DNA of 64,000 bases from Thermothelomyces thermophilus ATCC 42464 (Eukaryota > Ascomycota > Sordariomycetes > Sordariales > Chaetomiaceae): NCBI RefSeq assembly GCF_000226095.1, contig NC_016474.1, positions 434,001-498,000 of the forward strand, read 5' to 3'. The position numbers and the translations under genes are program-made. The notes below the pieces were generated by a model. That model searched no databases. It was not told the origin of the DNA and saw only the letters and a program-made list of their open reading frames with translations. Positions 23,997-34,544 of this stretch are shown in pieces. Numbering within the stretch: position 1 is the first letter of the stretch; each line of letters starts with the position of its first letter.

Positions 23997-24674
23997 GGGT
24001 AGTCCCAAGTACCTGATTATAATTATATGAAAGAGATGTCCCCCGAATAATTATATGAGTGAACCAACGACCATGAAGACATGCGGCTTTATCAGCATAC
24101 CGACGCGACTTGTCCTGGTTGCATCTGCTACGACCCCTGATTAATTACAACACCGCACAGCGGCAGAGACGGGGCCAGAAGCTGCACATAGAAAGAAGGC
24201 TGGACAACTTCCCCGAGACGCTATAAGTAAGCAATTGACAATGCTTGCCAATCAAGACAGACGACCCCTACTTCCGTAAGGTATTAGGTAATTTTGAGAA
24301 GAGCACGGAGTATGTCGGGTGGTAAGTGCTGTGATCACATATTTAGGAGCCGGGCGCCGTCAAACATTTCGTCTTTCCCCGTGCATATCAGGGCGCAATG
24401 GGCGACTCAACTGAGCACGACGGACATTTCGCAAGGAAAATGGTTCTGTTACCCTTCCGAATTCGCTACTTGGGCGTAACGTTACTCTGAGAGATTTCCT
24501 TCCCTTGCTCCTTCACACTGTTAACCCCCAAAACAAAAGGAAACACACGCCTCGTTGGACCCTTAGCAACATCACCATAACCACCAACCAGTAATTAAGC
24601 AGTTCGTAGCAAGGAACAACCCCCAAGCCCCGAGCCCGTCACTCGCTGCTAGAATCATGCCCAGAGCGGCCAGT

Positions 24675-25406
24675 TTAGCCGGTGTACGAGCAGGTCAGGT
24701 CCGAGCCGCTGGTGGCGCAGTTCGTGAGCACCTCGTTGCCCTGCTTGATGTCGATGATGGTGGCGCCCGAGGGGGTGACCGTGCCGCTGGAGCCGGTGGC
24801 GTATGCGTCTGTGAAGGTGACGGTACCAAAGTCGGCAAAGGGGACCAGGCTGCTGCCCTCCTGGAAGTCCTCGACGATCCACTCGGCGTTGGTCTCGCAC
24901 AGGGTGGACGGGGTGCTGGTGAAGGTGTGCGAGACCTTCTGGCCGGTGCTGAGGTTCTCGAGCGTGGCCACGCCGGCCCTCTTGGACGACGCCTCGACGC
25001 TCATCCGGATCTGGTCGCCCGCGCTCAGGCGGAAGTTGGAGAAGGAGTAGGCGTAGTCGGGGATCCACTCGTACCAGGCGTCGAACGAGCCGTCGCCGTA
25101 GAAGGAGACGCCCGTCTGCAGGATCGCCTGCTGGCACGTGTCGCCGTCGATGCCCACCCAGGCCGACGCCGCCGCGTTCGGGTTCCTGTCGTGCACCGAC
25201 GGCACCGTGATCGTCCCGTATACAGACGTGAACCCGGTCCCGATCTGCACCGCTCCCGCCCAGTTGGACGAGTACTGCGGGTACGTCGTGTTCCGGATGT
25301 TGGGCCCCGAGTGGTGCAGCGGCCGCCCGACGCCGCGACGAGCCACGCCCTGCGGCAGGGCCGCGGCGAGACCCGCGGTCGTCGCGATCAGGACGGCGAG
25401 CTTCAT
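24675..25406 (-). CDS. Peptidase G1 (eqolisin, glutamic peptidase), secreted
   Basis: This is an acid-active secreted endopeptidase of the scytalidoglutamic/aspergilloglutamic family, encoded by one exon of 243 residues. The chosen ATG begins MKLAVLIATTAGLAAALP, a clear signal peptide; the frame is open further upstream but without that feature. A short propeptide ends near NIRNTTYPQY. The mature part shows YSSNWAGAVQ, AWVGIDGDTC with ILQTG (catalytic Gln), FDAWYEWIP, and NAEWIVEDF (catalytic Glu), and ends with CATSGSDLTCSYTG as in the family. It is convergent with the papain-type gene. A TATAAAG box on the minus strand (25603-25609) lies about 200 bp upstream. Confidence 0.95.
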   Translation of the reverse strand: MKLAVLIATTAGLAAALPQGVARRGVGRPLHHSGPNIRNTTYPQYSSNWAGAVQIGTGFTSVYGTITVPSVHDRNPNAAASAWVGIDGDTCQQAILQTGVSFYGDGSFDAWYEWIPDYAYSFSNFRLSAGDQIRMSVEASSKRAGVATLENLSTGQKVSHTFTSTPSTLCETNAEWIVEDFQEGSSLVPFADFGTVTFTDAYATGSSGTVTPSGATIIDIKQGNEVLTNCATSGSDLTCSYTG

Positions 25407-25602
25407 GATCTCAAGACACAAGATAGGTAGGGGAGGGGAGGGAAGGAGAGAGAAAGCAGGAGAGACCAAAAGAGCAGAGGCGCGAGGGAAATGTCTTCTA
25501 TGAGCTGTGAGCTGTGGGCTGTGATGTCTGGGGATGTGGCAGCCTTGATGAGAGAGCTAGAATCCTCTTGGACGGTGATTCCGGTCGGTCTGTTGGTGGC
25601 CC

Positions 25603-25609
25603 CTTTATA
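25603..25609 (-). promoter_or_regulatory. TATA box of the G1 peptidase gene
   Basis: The minus strand reads GAGTATAAAGGGG about 200 bp before the ATG, in a spot otherwise GC-balanced. The long CT-rich leader on the same strand (25,430-25,470) is typical of strongly expressed fungal genes. Confidence 0.5.
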
Positions 25610-25615
25610 CTCGTG

Positions 25616-28600
25616 GTTGCTTGGGGGAGAGAGACAGAGCGCGAGAGTGTGTCTCCTTCGAAGCATCCACATGGTGATGGTGGTGACCTGTCTCGTCGTC
25701 GTCAACGCTCTCGAGGGCCAAGCAGCGGCGCCGCCAGATGGCACGTTGCCATCCCCGACCTCGACCATGGCGTTGGACGCTATTCCCTAGATCGCAGGAG
25801 GCATGCTATCACGGCGTCCGGCGGGAGCCGAAGGCGCTCCGAGTGACCCGCCATCTCGACTCTGAGAGCTGCCATCGAGTTTTGACAATGCCCTAAGGAG
25901 GCATAAGGCCGATTAGCGAGGGCTTCGTGCTGCGGACAACAACAGCTTATATGGAAGGTCGCCTTGACACGACCCCTTCGTTCTCCCCGAAAGTAGAAGG
26001 AAGAGATGCATGTATGCAGGGCACATGTATGTAGCTACAGGCTGCCTAGGTACACGTACCTTGCGTGCCGTTTTCTTGACCCCAATGTTGCTCTGCCAGT
26101 TGGGTTAATTATGCGTCGCCTCGGGCGCTTGAGGGGTCGCTGTGATAGCATCAGCGCGGCCGTAGCGTCGGCGGTGGAGTGGAGGGCCCATCAGGAGCCG
26201 AAACACGCGAGTCCTGGTTGCGGATCGTTGCCCCAGTGGGCAAGTCGTATTAGGCCCTGAGTTGAAGGCAAGCCCCCCGAGAGGCCTTCCTCTACGATGT
26301 AACCCCTCGGCAAAGGCTTAATTCGTCTCGGCAAGGCTTGATTACCTTGGCAAAGCTTGATTCGTGGATGATGCACACTGCCGAAATCGCCTTCCTTTTC
26401 CTCCGCCGTCGACTGCCACAGTTTCGGCATCTGCCTGCGGTCCCGTTATATCCGCGCTTTGCTCCGAAAACAGACTGCCACGGGCCCCCCAGAATGCTCA
26501 CCCCCCCTCCTGGCAAAAATTCCGATCACTGGCTTGTGGTATTCAGGCACGAGCTCACGCTTTTGCTTTGAGGAGAAATCATGACAATGTACTCGATGGA
26601 TAATGCCCGTGTCATGACGCCATGAATCCATGAAAGCGCATGGCTAATTAGGGGCTGTCTTTTGTTTCTTAGTAGTCCGAGAGGTGAATTGCGTCGGTCC
26701 GTCTCTATCGCAGCACCTCGGCATCCAAGGCAAGGTAAATACCTAACCTAATTAGCTCAAAACGGCCTCCCAATTCTCCGCCTCTATGGCCTCGATTGCC
26801 GGCGCATGTAGTGAGCCGACAAACAGAATCCAGATCGAACGCTTGGTTGATGAGACGGTTTGCGGCCTGGAACACGGCTCCCTGGAATGCGAGCCTCCTC
26901 TCAGCCTAGACCAGCCCCTCTACCGCGGTGAAATGCAGTGCTTGTTTTAATGTTCACACTACCTAGTTACCTGAGGGTCCCTCGAACTGTCGCTCTAAGC
27001 TATATTAAACGGCATCTCCCAAAGGGAATGGGCTCAGAGAAATATAACGATACCATATACACTGATACTTCATCTTGCCTTGAGGAACATCTTGGCAGGA
27101 CGAAAACGAAAAAGTAGCTGAAAACAAAAGATACAAAGAAGAGAGACATGGAGTAAGTCGCCATTTCCCATGACCGTGTTGAGCGAGACAGCATCTTCAG
27201 TTTCCCTATTAGAGGTCAAGCATACTTCAGATAGGGAGTATCTACAAATCTCCCTATTGTTGAAGCTAGATGGTTCTGCCATGTGTTTTGATCAATGTCA
27301 TGATTTGTTTGGCATTATCCTTGTGCGGTACTGTTCACAAAACCTTCGTTCAACTTCATCAGCAGCACATCTCAGGGTCTGTTGGAGCTAATAACAACAT
27401 TAAGGTGCCTATGTATTTTTCAGACGCTACAAGACAGTGCCTTTAAGCTTAGTTGATTGAGTTACATTGGTTAATGTGTGGACCTTCTCCCTTTGAACTT
27501 CGTCGAGTTTTGTTTTTAACTTAGGTAGGTAGTCATTATGACTACCTACCTGCGTATTAAATACTGCCTCACAATCCTCGGGGTACCTGATGTGTACTAC
27601 TACCTCTATAGGTTTAGCAATGCGTAGTTTTAGACCGTAAATTGATATTACACCGACTCCCTCCCCATCCCACCGTTCTGCTATGGTAGAAAGTCTTAAC
27701 GTCGAGATGCTACAGGGCTTGGAACCGATCTTAAACCGATAGGTTGCCCCTTTCAACGGCGACCTTGACGTAAAGGAGAGGTACGCCCTCTTGTCCTAAT
27801 ATGTTTCTCACTGAAATGTATCCGTAATTATACAAGTGCATACTCGTAGTCAGTCAAACTCGAGAAGTGCCGTTAACAACGGCGAGGTCTCTTCTATGAG
27901 TGAGTGAGCAGCTGGCTACATTTAGGTAATGTGCACACCTATATATGGTACCTCTTCTATCATACAACTCCTACGGTTAATATGACAGTGCTAGGCATTG
28001 CAAGTTGAAAACTACCTGTTCTTGGTTGTAAAGGTTCACTCCCAGCTGCCAACACTACGATCGAATTCCCCCGAGGTTATGGCCAGGGACTATTCCGCGT
28101 CGTCGGTCGGGGTGATTTCCTTACATGGAGCAGCATTTTCTGGTTTGGTATGGCGCAGAGGAGGCTGACGAATACCGTGGGTGCTCAAGGGGTCGCTGGT
28201 ATTTGTGAATCACGCCCACTTCGGATTTCGACCATGACGGCGCAGCCTTAGACACAAGCTGCTGGTGTTTTAGGGGAGCAAAAGACCACCTCTATAATTA
28301 GGTCAAGCAACGTACACTTTACTCGGTGCTTACCCAGGTAATCATAATCACGCCCACGTCAACGCCGTGAGGGATGTCAGTATCGCATTTGGAGTACCTC
28401 GTCATTGCCTCGAAAGACTTAGTTTTGGAGGGCAAAGTTACCCTAGCATGGCTTAATTACACCTTTTTCTGCTAATTATGTTATGCTAATCTTGACAGGC
28501 TAATAGATCAATAAGACAATAGAGCGGGGGAGACGGTCCAGAATATTAAAGGAATTCGTAGCGTACCTACTGCACCTAGCGATAGTTGTCACTGAAGTGC

Positions 28601-29133
28601 GCCACCTCTGCGGCATGGGTTAGAGGCGGCGTACACTGACTGCTCCGTGGCCACCATGATTATTGCTACCTTGGTGTGGCAACAGCGATATTTGTTCGCT
28701 GGTTCGTTGGAACCGGTATGTGAGCGGCAAGGTGTGGCTGTGCAATGCTCTGGTTCCGTTGCTTCGCCCACGAGGCCTTTGCAAAGGGAGGCCTCGGAGA
28801 CCTCCACTGTCCAGTTCAAGTTATCCGAGGGAGGCGGGGGTGGATGAACCAACCCTAACCCCCTTCTACCATTCTTTGTGTGCCAGGTCCGCGTCCATCC
28901 ATGGGCTGCAAGTCGTGAGATGCGGCTATGAAAGCCTTGCGTGCAAGTCGAGAGCAACGGCGGGGTAAGGGCGGGAATAAGGGGGATAAATGGTGCCCGG
29001 GCGGGGAGCATCTGGTGCTGCTTGTCTCCCCGCGCGCCATCCTTTTCAGTTTCTGCCTTCCCTACTTACCTACATACTCTACCTGCCTAAGGTTAAAGCG
29101 GGCGTATACTAGACACGAAATTGGAAGCAGAAT
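25616..29133. other. Gene-poor stretch of 3.5 kb
   Basis: I find no gene I can name. The best coding-like piece is on the minus strand, 27427-27796: about 120 open codons with mixed hydrophobic and charged sequence (ERWDGEGVGVISIYGL, KPIEVVVHIRYPED), no start of good context and no recognised family. It may be a gene fragment. The rest holds short ORFs without support and AGGTAGGTAC-type short repeats. Confidence 0.4.
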
Positions 29134-29512
29134 ATGGTTCGAGGCTCCGTCTCCACCTATCGCCTGAGGAGCGACCATCTCGAGGAGTATTTAAAGTCCC
29201 AGTTCCCCGGCTATGAGAAATTTGGCGTCCAAGTAGGTGCTTGAGATTGCCCTCCTTACTACTTAATCAGGCGAACCGCAGTTTGATTTGGCGCGCTGAC
29301 GGATGCTCGCGACAGCTCTCGGCAGATGGCAAGGAGTTCTATACTTTTAACACGCCTGCCGCTTTGACAGAGGTGTGTGGCGATGTTCCCCCGATGATCA
29401 GGGAAGGGGCATAAATCGGGCAATCGCTAACGTGGCACAAATCCAGGAGCAGCTGAAGTATATCGATGAGCATGTGCGGCTTAAGCATGATGATGACGCC
29501 GATTTTCTCTAA
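29134..29512 (+). CDS. Small conserved-looking protein, 73 residues (three exons)
   Basis: This gene is too split for ORF scans. The exons are 29134-29232, 29316-29372 and 29447-29512. Intron 1 (83 nt, GTAGGT..GACAG, with a GCTGAC branch-like site) and intron 2 (74 nt, GTGTGT..CCAG, with GCTAAC about 15 nt before the end) both fall in phase 0. The protein starts MVRGSVSTYRLRSDHLEEYL, runs through FPGYEKFGVQ and DGKEFYTFNTP, and continues across the second junction as LTEEQL, ending with a charged KHDDDADFL tail. This looks like the short fungal proteins with a DLExYL..YxFxAPxxLTxEE pattern, which have no known role. It has no signal peptide or membrane segment, so it is probably cytosolic or nuclear. 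Confidence 0.6.
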
Positions 29513-30400
29513 CTTTGAGTTCGCTAGAGCCTTGGTACCAGCAAGGTCAGACAGAAATCGATCAGTGAGGGGTAAACCGCGAGGCTTTTGAGACTCATCT
29601 GTGCTGTACAGTACATATAGTACAGTAATTACGGATTACATACCGTACCTTACAGACAGAATAACTAAGAACTTCGGGGGGGAACTGCTTTTAGCGCTCA
29701 GCCTTAGAGTCGCGTGGTTACTATGTAGTCAGTATTATGCGCATGATTGGATGAACTCCGCATCGCCGCAATTGCCCACCCCGGTTATGGCCTCGGGTCG
29801 GACACAGCCGGGCGCCCTCACAGCCTCACACACTTTTCGCAAAGGGGGCGGCATAGAGGGATCACAGGGTCTATGTCCGTACGCGGCCGCGCTTGTGAGC
29901 TTGCATGTGGGTTAATGAACGAGTGATAAGCGTGAAGGCAAGGTACCGAGTATGGATGTACATACGTACATACATATAATCCGTACGTCTTCCGTCTTAC
30001 TCCGTATTTGTGGTAGGACAAGGATCAGCAGCGAACCCGCTGAGACCCACGGCCGGGGGAACAACCGCGTTCTCCGGTTGGTGGACCACAGTCCTCCCTC
30101 AGCTGAGCTTGTGGGGCAATCCGCCTCCAAGGCATAATGAATTCAGTAACCAGATGGATAGACCACGCAAAAGCGCCTTGACTACGAGAGGACTTGTAAG
30201 GAGTGTATATCCATGACGCATTGCTAAACACCCTGCCTACCTTACCTAGTCGATCTTGCCTACTTCTTCACGACCTGCCTCTCAAACAGCCACGGTCGAC
30301 AACCTGAGTTGCGTTCCCTAGCCTCCTAGCTTGGGCATCTCCATAACTCGGTCGCACCAACGAGAGCTGCTGTTAGTCGAAGGTCACCTGGCGACGTACC
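29513..30400. other. Intergenic, promoter side of the CorA-like gene
   Basis: No gene is seen. It contains short TACGTA/TCCGTA-type repeats near 29,950-30,010 (see findings). Confidence 0.5.
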
Positions 30401-32864
30401 ATGGCCGACGTTGAAGATATCACTGCACAATTTGCTACGGCGTGGCAGCGGGCAAAGGAATATCCTCTGACCGTTTTGAGAACCGAGGTCTTTGGCCATA
30501 CGCTGAAATCTTTGCAAGAACGCCTAGGCCAGGATGGCTTATTCCGCCCATCTTCCAAGATGTTGGCCGTGCGCGATATACAAGTGACGGCTACTGAGTT
30601 CGACCGAGGACGGTTTCTGAAGAGTGTTGATGATTTCGAAGCTCTACTCGACCCAGAGGAGAAGGACCCCTGGTGGCGGTTCATGTCAGTGAGACTTCGG
30701 TTTTTCTCTTGCCCTCCCTCTCCTGAGATTCTGGAGTGAGTGACTGACCCGGCGTAGTTTCCTACGCGCACACTCCTCAAGGGATTCTCTCGGTTGCTCT
30801 AGAGAACAGCTCGCGATGCTGCTGACCTACCATCAGGTGATGCCCTCGTTCCTGGACTTGGTCTTCACCTTCAGGGCCCGGAGCCGGCCACTCAACTACG
30901 CCCTCTTCCGGCAAGAAAACTACCTCGACAAGAACGCACCGTCCCTCCCGCTGCCGCATTTGGGGAGATCGGGCATACAGGTGCAGCACGCTTTCAACCT
31001 TCTCACGGTTGAGAAGAGTGACCAGGCTCAGGAGAGAAACCAGTGGCCGCTGCGCCACGCGGCTTTGTATCATTCTCTCGACTTGCAGACCGGCCGGGCC
31101 GTCTACATTCTCTTAAAAGGCGATTCCGGGTTGGCAAGCCGTATAAAACATGCAACAGAGACCAACCGACATTTGCGGCCCGACTCGCCGAGGACGGCAG
31201 AGCAATCCTTCATAGCGAGCCTGCAAGTTCACCTCATCATGCTCGAGTGGAGCGTTGAGAACTGGAGCGAATACGTCGACAGCATGGAAGACACGCTCCG
31301 ATCCCGGTCCGTCGAGGCCAAGGTTGCTCCCGTGGCGACGGTGACCAGCCCGGTAAACCTCGCACAAAGCTTGCAGCGCCGAGGCAGCAGCTTCCCCCCG
31401 CGAGGGCCTTCGCGAACGTTCTCCCGCCAGGGCACCGTACACGTTCTGACATCTCAGCCGGCCACCATGAGCCGTGACAACAGCAACCCGCAGGATATGC
31501 TCCGTGAGCAGCCGTCGGAGCCGAAGATGCCCTCGTCACCCACGTCACCCACGTCCCCCGCTTCCCCCGCGCCCTCCAGGTTCCCCCTGCCGCCGATCCG
31601 AACCATGAGCCGACGAACCTCGTCGTCCGGCTTCCCAACTCGCGCCGTCCGTCGGACGCTCTCGGGCATCGTTCGGCGCGTTTCGGGGGGACTAGAGAAC
31701 GGGGCGGCTTCGATCCAGCAACAGGAGGCTGCCGAGGGAGAAGAAGAGTCGGACGAGGTGATCAGCCAGCTAGCTGAGCTTGAGAACCGATTCTCGTTCA
31801 ACGAGCTGCAGAGACTCAGCCTGACGGCCGACGAGATCAACCGATCCATCCTGGCGCTGGAGCAGAGCAGAGACGTCATTGTTCAGGTCCAAGACCAGTA
31901 CCGGGCCGTCATGTCGTCCCATGCCTTCAGGAAGCTGCTGGACGGGAATAAGTGCAAGACCGAGGCGGCCGTCTTCTTCCGTCGCGTGAACCGCATCCTC
32001 CACGACATGGAAGTCCACCGCCGCCGCCTGCTGGACCTCGCCCGCACCGCGGAGCACGACAAATACATGGTAAGTCCGCCGGCCGGCGGCACCACCGGGG
32101 CGACCTAGGTGCTCATCCTGAACTTACCTAGCTCTGCATTCACCCGTCTTGTCCTCCTCGCCAGACACCTTGCCGCTAACCTCGGAACAATAACCCTTGT
32201 GGGTTCCAGTTCGAGTCCCTCAACCAGCACACCAGCATTCAGACGTCCAAGGCGTTCCAGCTCGTGGCCCACACATCGAGCGAGCAGATGATGCAGTGGA
32301 CGCTCAAGATGCACGAGATTGCCGTCAAGACCAAAAAAGAGACGCTGTCGATGCACGTCATTACCATTTTCACCCTCATCTTCCTCCCGGGGACATTTAT
32401 TGCTGTAAGTCTACGTTTAGTTTCTTCCTCCTTTTTTTTTGGTTTTGGCTATTAGTAGACGTTCTCTTGTGTTTTTGTTCTTTTTTCCTTTCCTTTCTGT
32501 TCTCTTACTCAAGATGGTAATAACCAAAAATCAAAAGTCGTCTATTAACCATGTCCTCCAGACATTGTTCAGCAGCGGCGTGCTGCGATGGGATGAGGAC
32601 GGCACGCTCGGGTCCGACTGGGTCGTGCGCCGCGACGGTATCCGCCTCTTCCTGTCCATCTGCCTGCCACTGACTGCCGTCACCGTCTCCATATGGGCCG
32701 CCATGTACGGCGCCGCCCGCCGATGGGCCAGGCGCCACGGCAGAGACGTCGGCCTTCCCGGGTATGCCGACGAGAGAGGTATCGTCGTCGCCGCGGGTCC
32801 GCAACAACAGGCGACGCCCCGAGGCGAGAAGTCGGCTGCCGGGCTGGGCTTGGTGGGGGTATGA
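30401..32864 (+). CDS. CorA-like two-helix membrane protein (four exons)
   Basis: The exons are 30401-30684, 30758-32069, 32210-32404 and 32562-32864, giving 697 residues. The N-terminal half has the pattern of the fungal CorA-like family: SSRDSLGCSREQLAMLLTYH and MPSFLDLVFTF across the first junction, then a Ser/Pro/Arg-rich linker (about residues 260-390, with SPTSPTSPASPAP). A long helical stretch precedes two C-terminal membrane helices: VITIFTLIFLPGTFIA (about 582-597) and FLSICLPLTAVTVSIWAAMY (about 629-648). The layout (soluble helical domain, long stalk helix, two end helices) is that of CorA Mg2+ transporters, but the GMN signature after the first helix is absent (FLPGTFIATLFSSG instead). 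Transport is therefore doubtful; such fungal proteins have no proven role. Confidence 0.85.
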
Positions 32865-34544
32865 AAGAAGAATAAAAGGGGGAAGAACGTCGAAATCAGG
32901 CTGAGCGCGGGTTCCCGCGTTATTAATCAGAAAGGAAAGGATCGATCTCCTGTCAAGATGCTGCTGGTGGGCAGCCTGCAGGCGGGTAATCAAAGCTTCA
33001 AAACAAGGTTTCTTTGATGCCCGAAATGAGGGTGGGAACCGCGGCGGTCGATTTGGGATAGCAACGGTGGAATAATTCAGCCTCCAGGTAGGTTTCACAA
33101 CGTAATTAGTTCGTACGCACGGTTGTTTGTTTGGCACGCAGGGCAAAATTGGTATGTATACATAGTATTTGGAAGAAGTCCTTTGAACGAACCCTGAACC
33201 TTTACTCGGGGCTCTCCGCGGCGGTGGCGGTTGCAGTTTTGAGCCGTGGTTCATCATGAGCAACACGTGGTGCGTGCAAGAGCCCAAAGATGGGGGAAAG
33301 GAGGCTCTGCACCTGGCAAAGTCATAGCCAAATCTTGTGGTGACGCCTTAAATAATGGGCCATTACCTGAGGTAACATGGCAATAACGGTAGGCAACCTG
33401 AAGGAGGCGGTCTGAAGCAGGGTAAGAGGGAAATGTGTTCCTCTTGCGCACACAACACAGTGTGTATTCTGCCGTCCAAGGGTGCAACTCGTTTCAGTCT
33501 CAAGAAGATTGACATGCCGTACGTACTTTGGTTAAACTTCGAGTTTGAGATCGGTCACCTAGCACACGAAGGGGTTCCCTACCTACTATGGTAGGTATCC
33601 GTACTATAACACGGCACCGTGGAGGCCGCACGAACTCGGTGGAGAATCTGCTGCAGGGGCTAACCATGCAGTCGGAAACTACACCATGTACATACATATG
33701 TATGTATTGTACGGATTATAATATGTAATCCGTACTCAGTACACTATCCGTACTCTGGGAGTGTATTCCTAATCACCCTTGAACCCCCACGACAGGCCCG
33801 CCAATCGGTTCATCCCGCAATTCTTGGCCCACGGTGCCTTGGTGCAAGCAAGATCCCCGTAAGATCCCCGCAAACACAAACTCGAGGATTTAGAACCGCG
33901 AGCCTGTTGACTTTGATGGAATTTTGTTTTTGCTAGAACACGACAGTCGGGCTTGGGAACGCAGATGCACGCCAACCTATGGTGCCTCTTGACGAGCGCC
34001 GGGATCTCTTCAGCTTTTTCCCCGCTGAGGGCCCGAGGCCGGCGCAAAAAGTGCGCCGATGCCACCTTACTGCAGTTAGTTATTCACCCCGCCACTAGCA
34101 GTCGACGAATCAGCTAGGGTCTGGGGCCGAGAACTGCCACCACAGCTGCACGACGCTTAAACAGTCCACAACTCAGCCGTCCCAAGGAAGGAGACAAGGC
34201 TCTAGACGGCACTATGTTTTCTGTTTCCTTATTACTACCACGATTCAGTGGCCGATTACGTCTTGAACGCCCCGTTGCATCTTCGACGCTGCTTCTCGAG
34301 GACTCCTTGTCAATTATATCTTGTGCCGACAGGACCCCTACGCAGTACTGGTCCACGAGGGAGGCGCAAAACAAGGGTCTCTCTTGCCCAAGACAATGCG
34401 GGGCACTGAGTGACAGCGTTTCGAGAGAGACGCGCGAGGGGTCGTCCAGTAAATCGTTAGGAAACCTGACGTCGCCGCATCCCCCAATCGCCTGTTGCTC
34501 GCTCGCTCACTCGCCGGCTGAGTCGACCGCGTCGCACCTCCGCG
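32865..34544. other. Intergenic, no supported gene
   Basis: It contains a TACATACATATGTATGTA palindrome and TACGGATTA/TAATCCGTA repeats (33,688-33,760). I see no coding signal. Confidence 0.5.

Noticed and set aside
29233-29446. Reading the mini-gene with two 38-nt introns (acceptor at 29,270 and a GC donor at 29,409)
   Set aside because: Both introns would be shorter than usual fungal introns and one needs a GC donor; the 83- and 74-nt introns have GT donors, branch-like sites and give a better protein.
32201-32220. T-arm-like GGGTTCCAGTTCGAGTCCC suggesting a tRNA
   Set aside because: It straddles the acceptor of an intron in the CorA-like gene; no acceptor stem, D arm or anticodon arm surrounds it.
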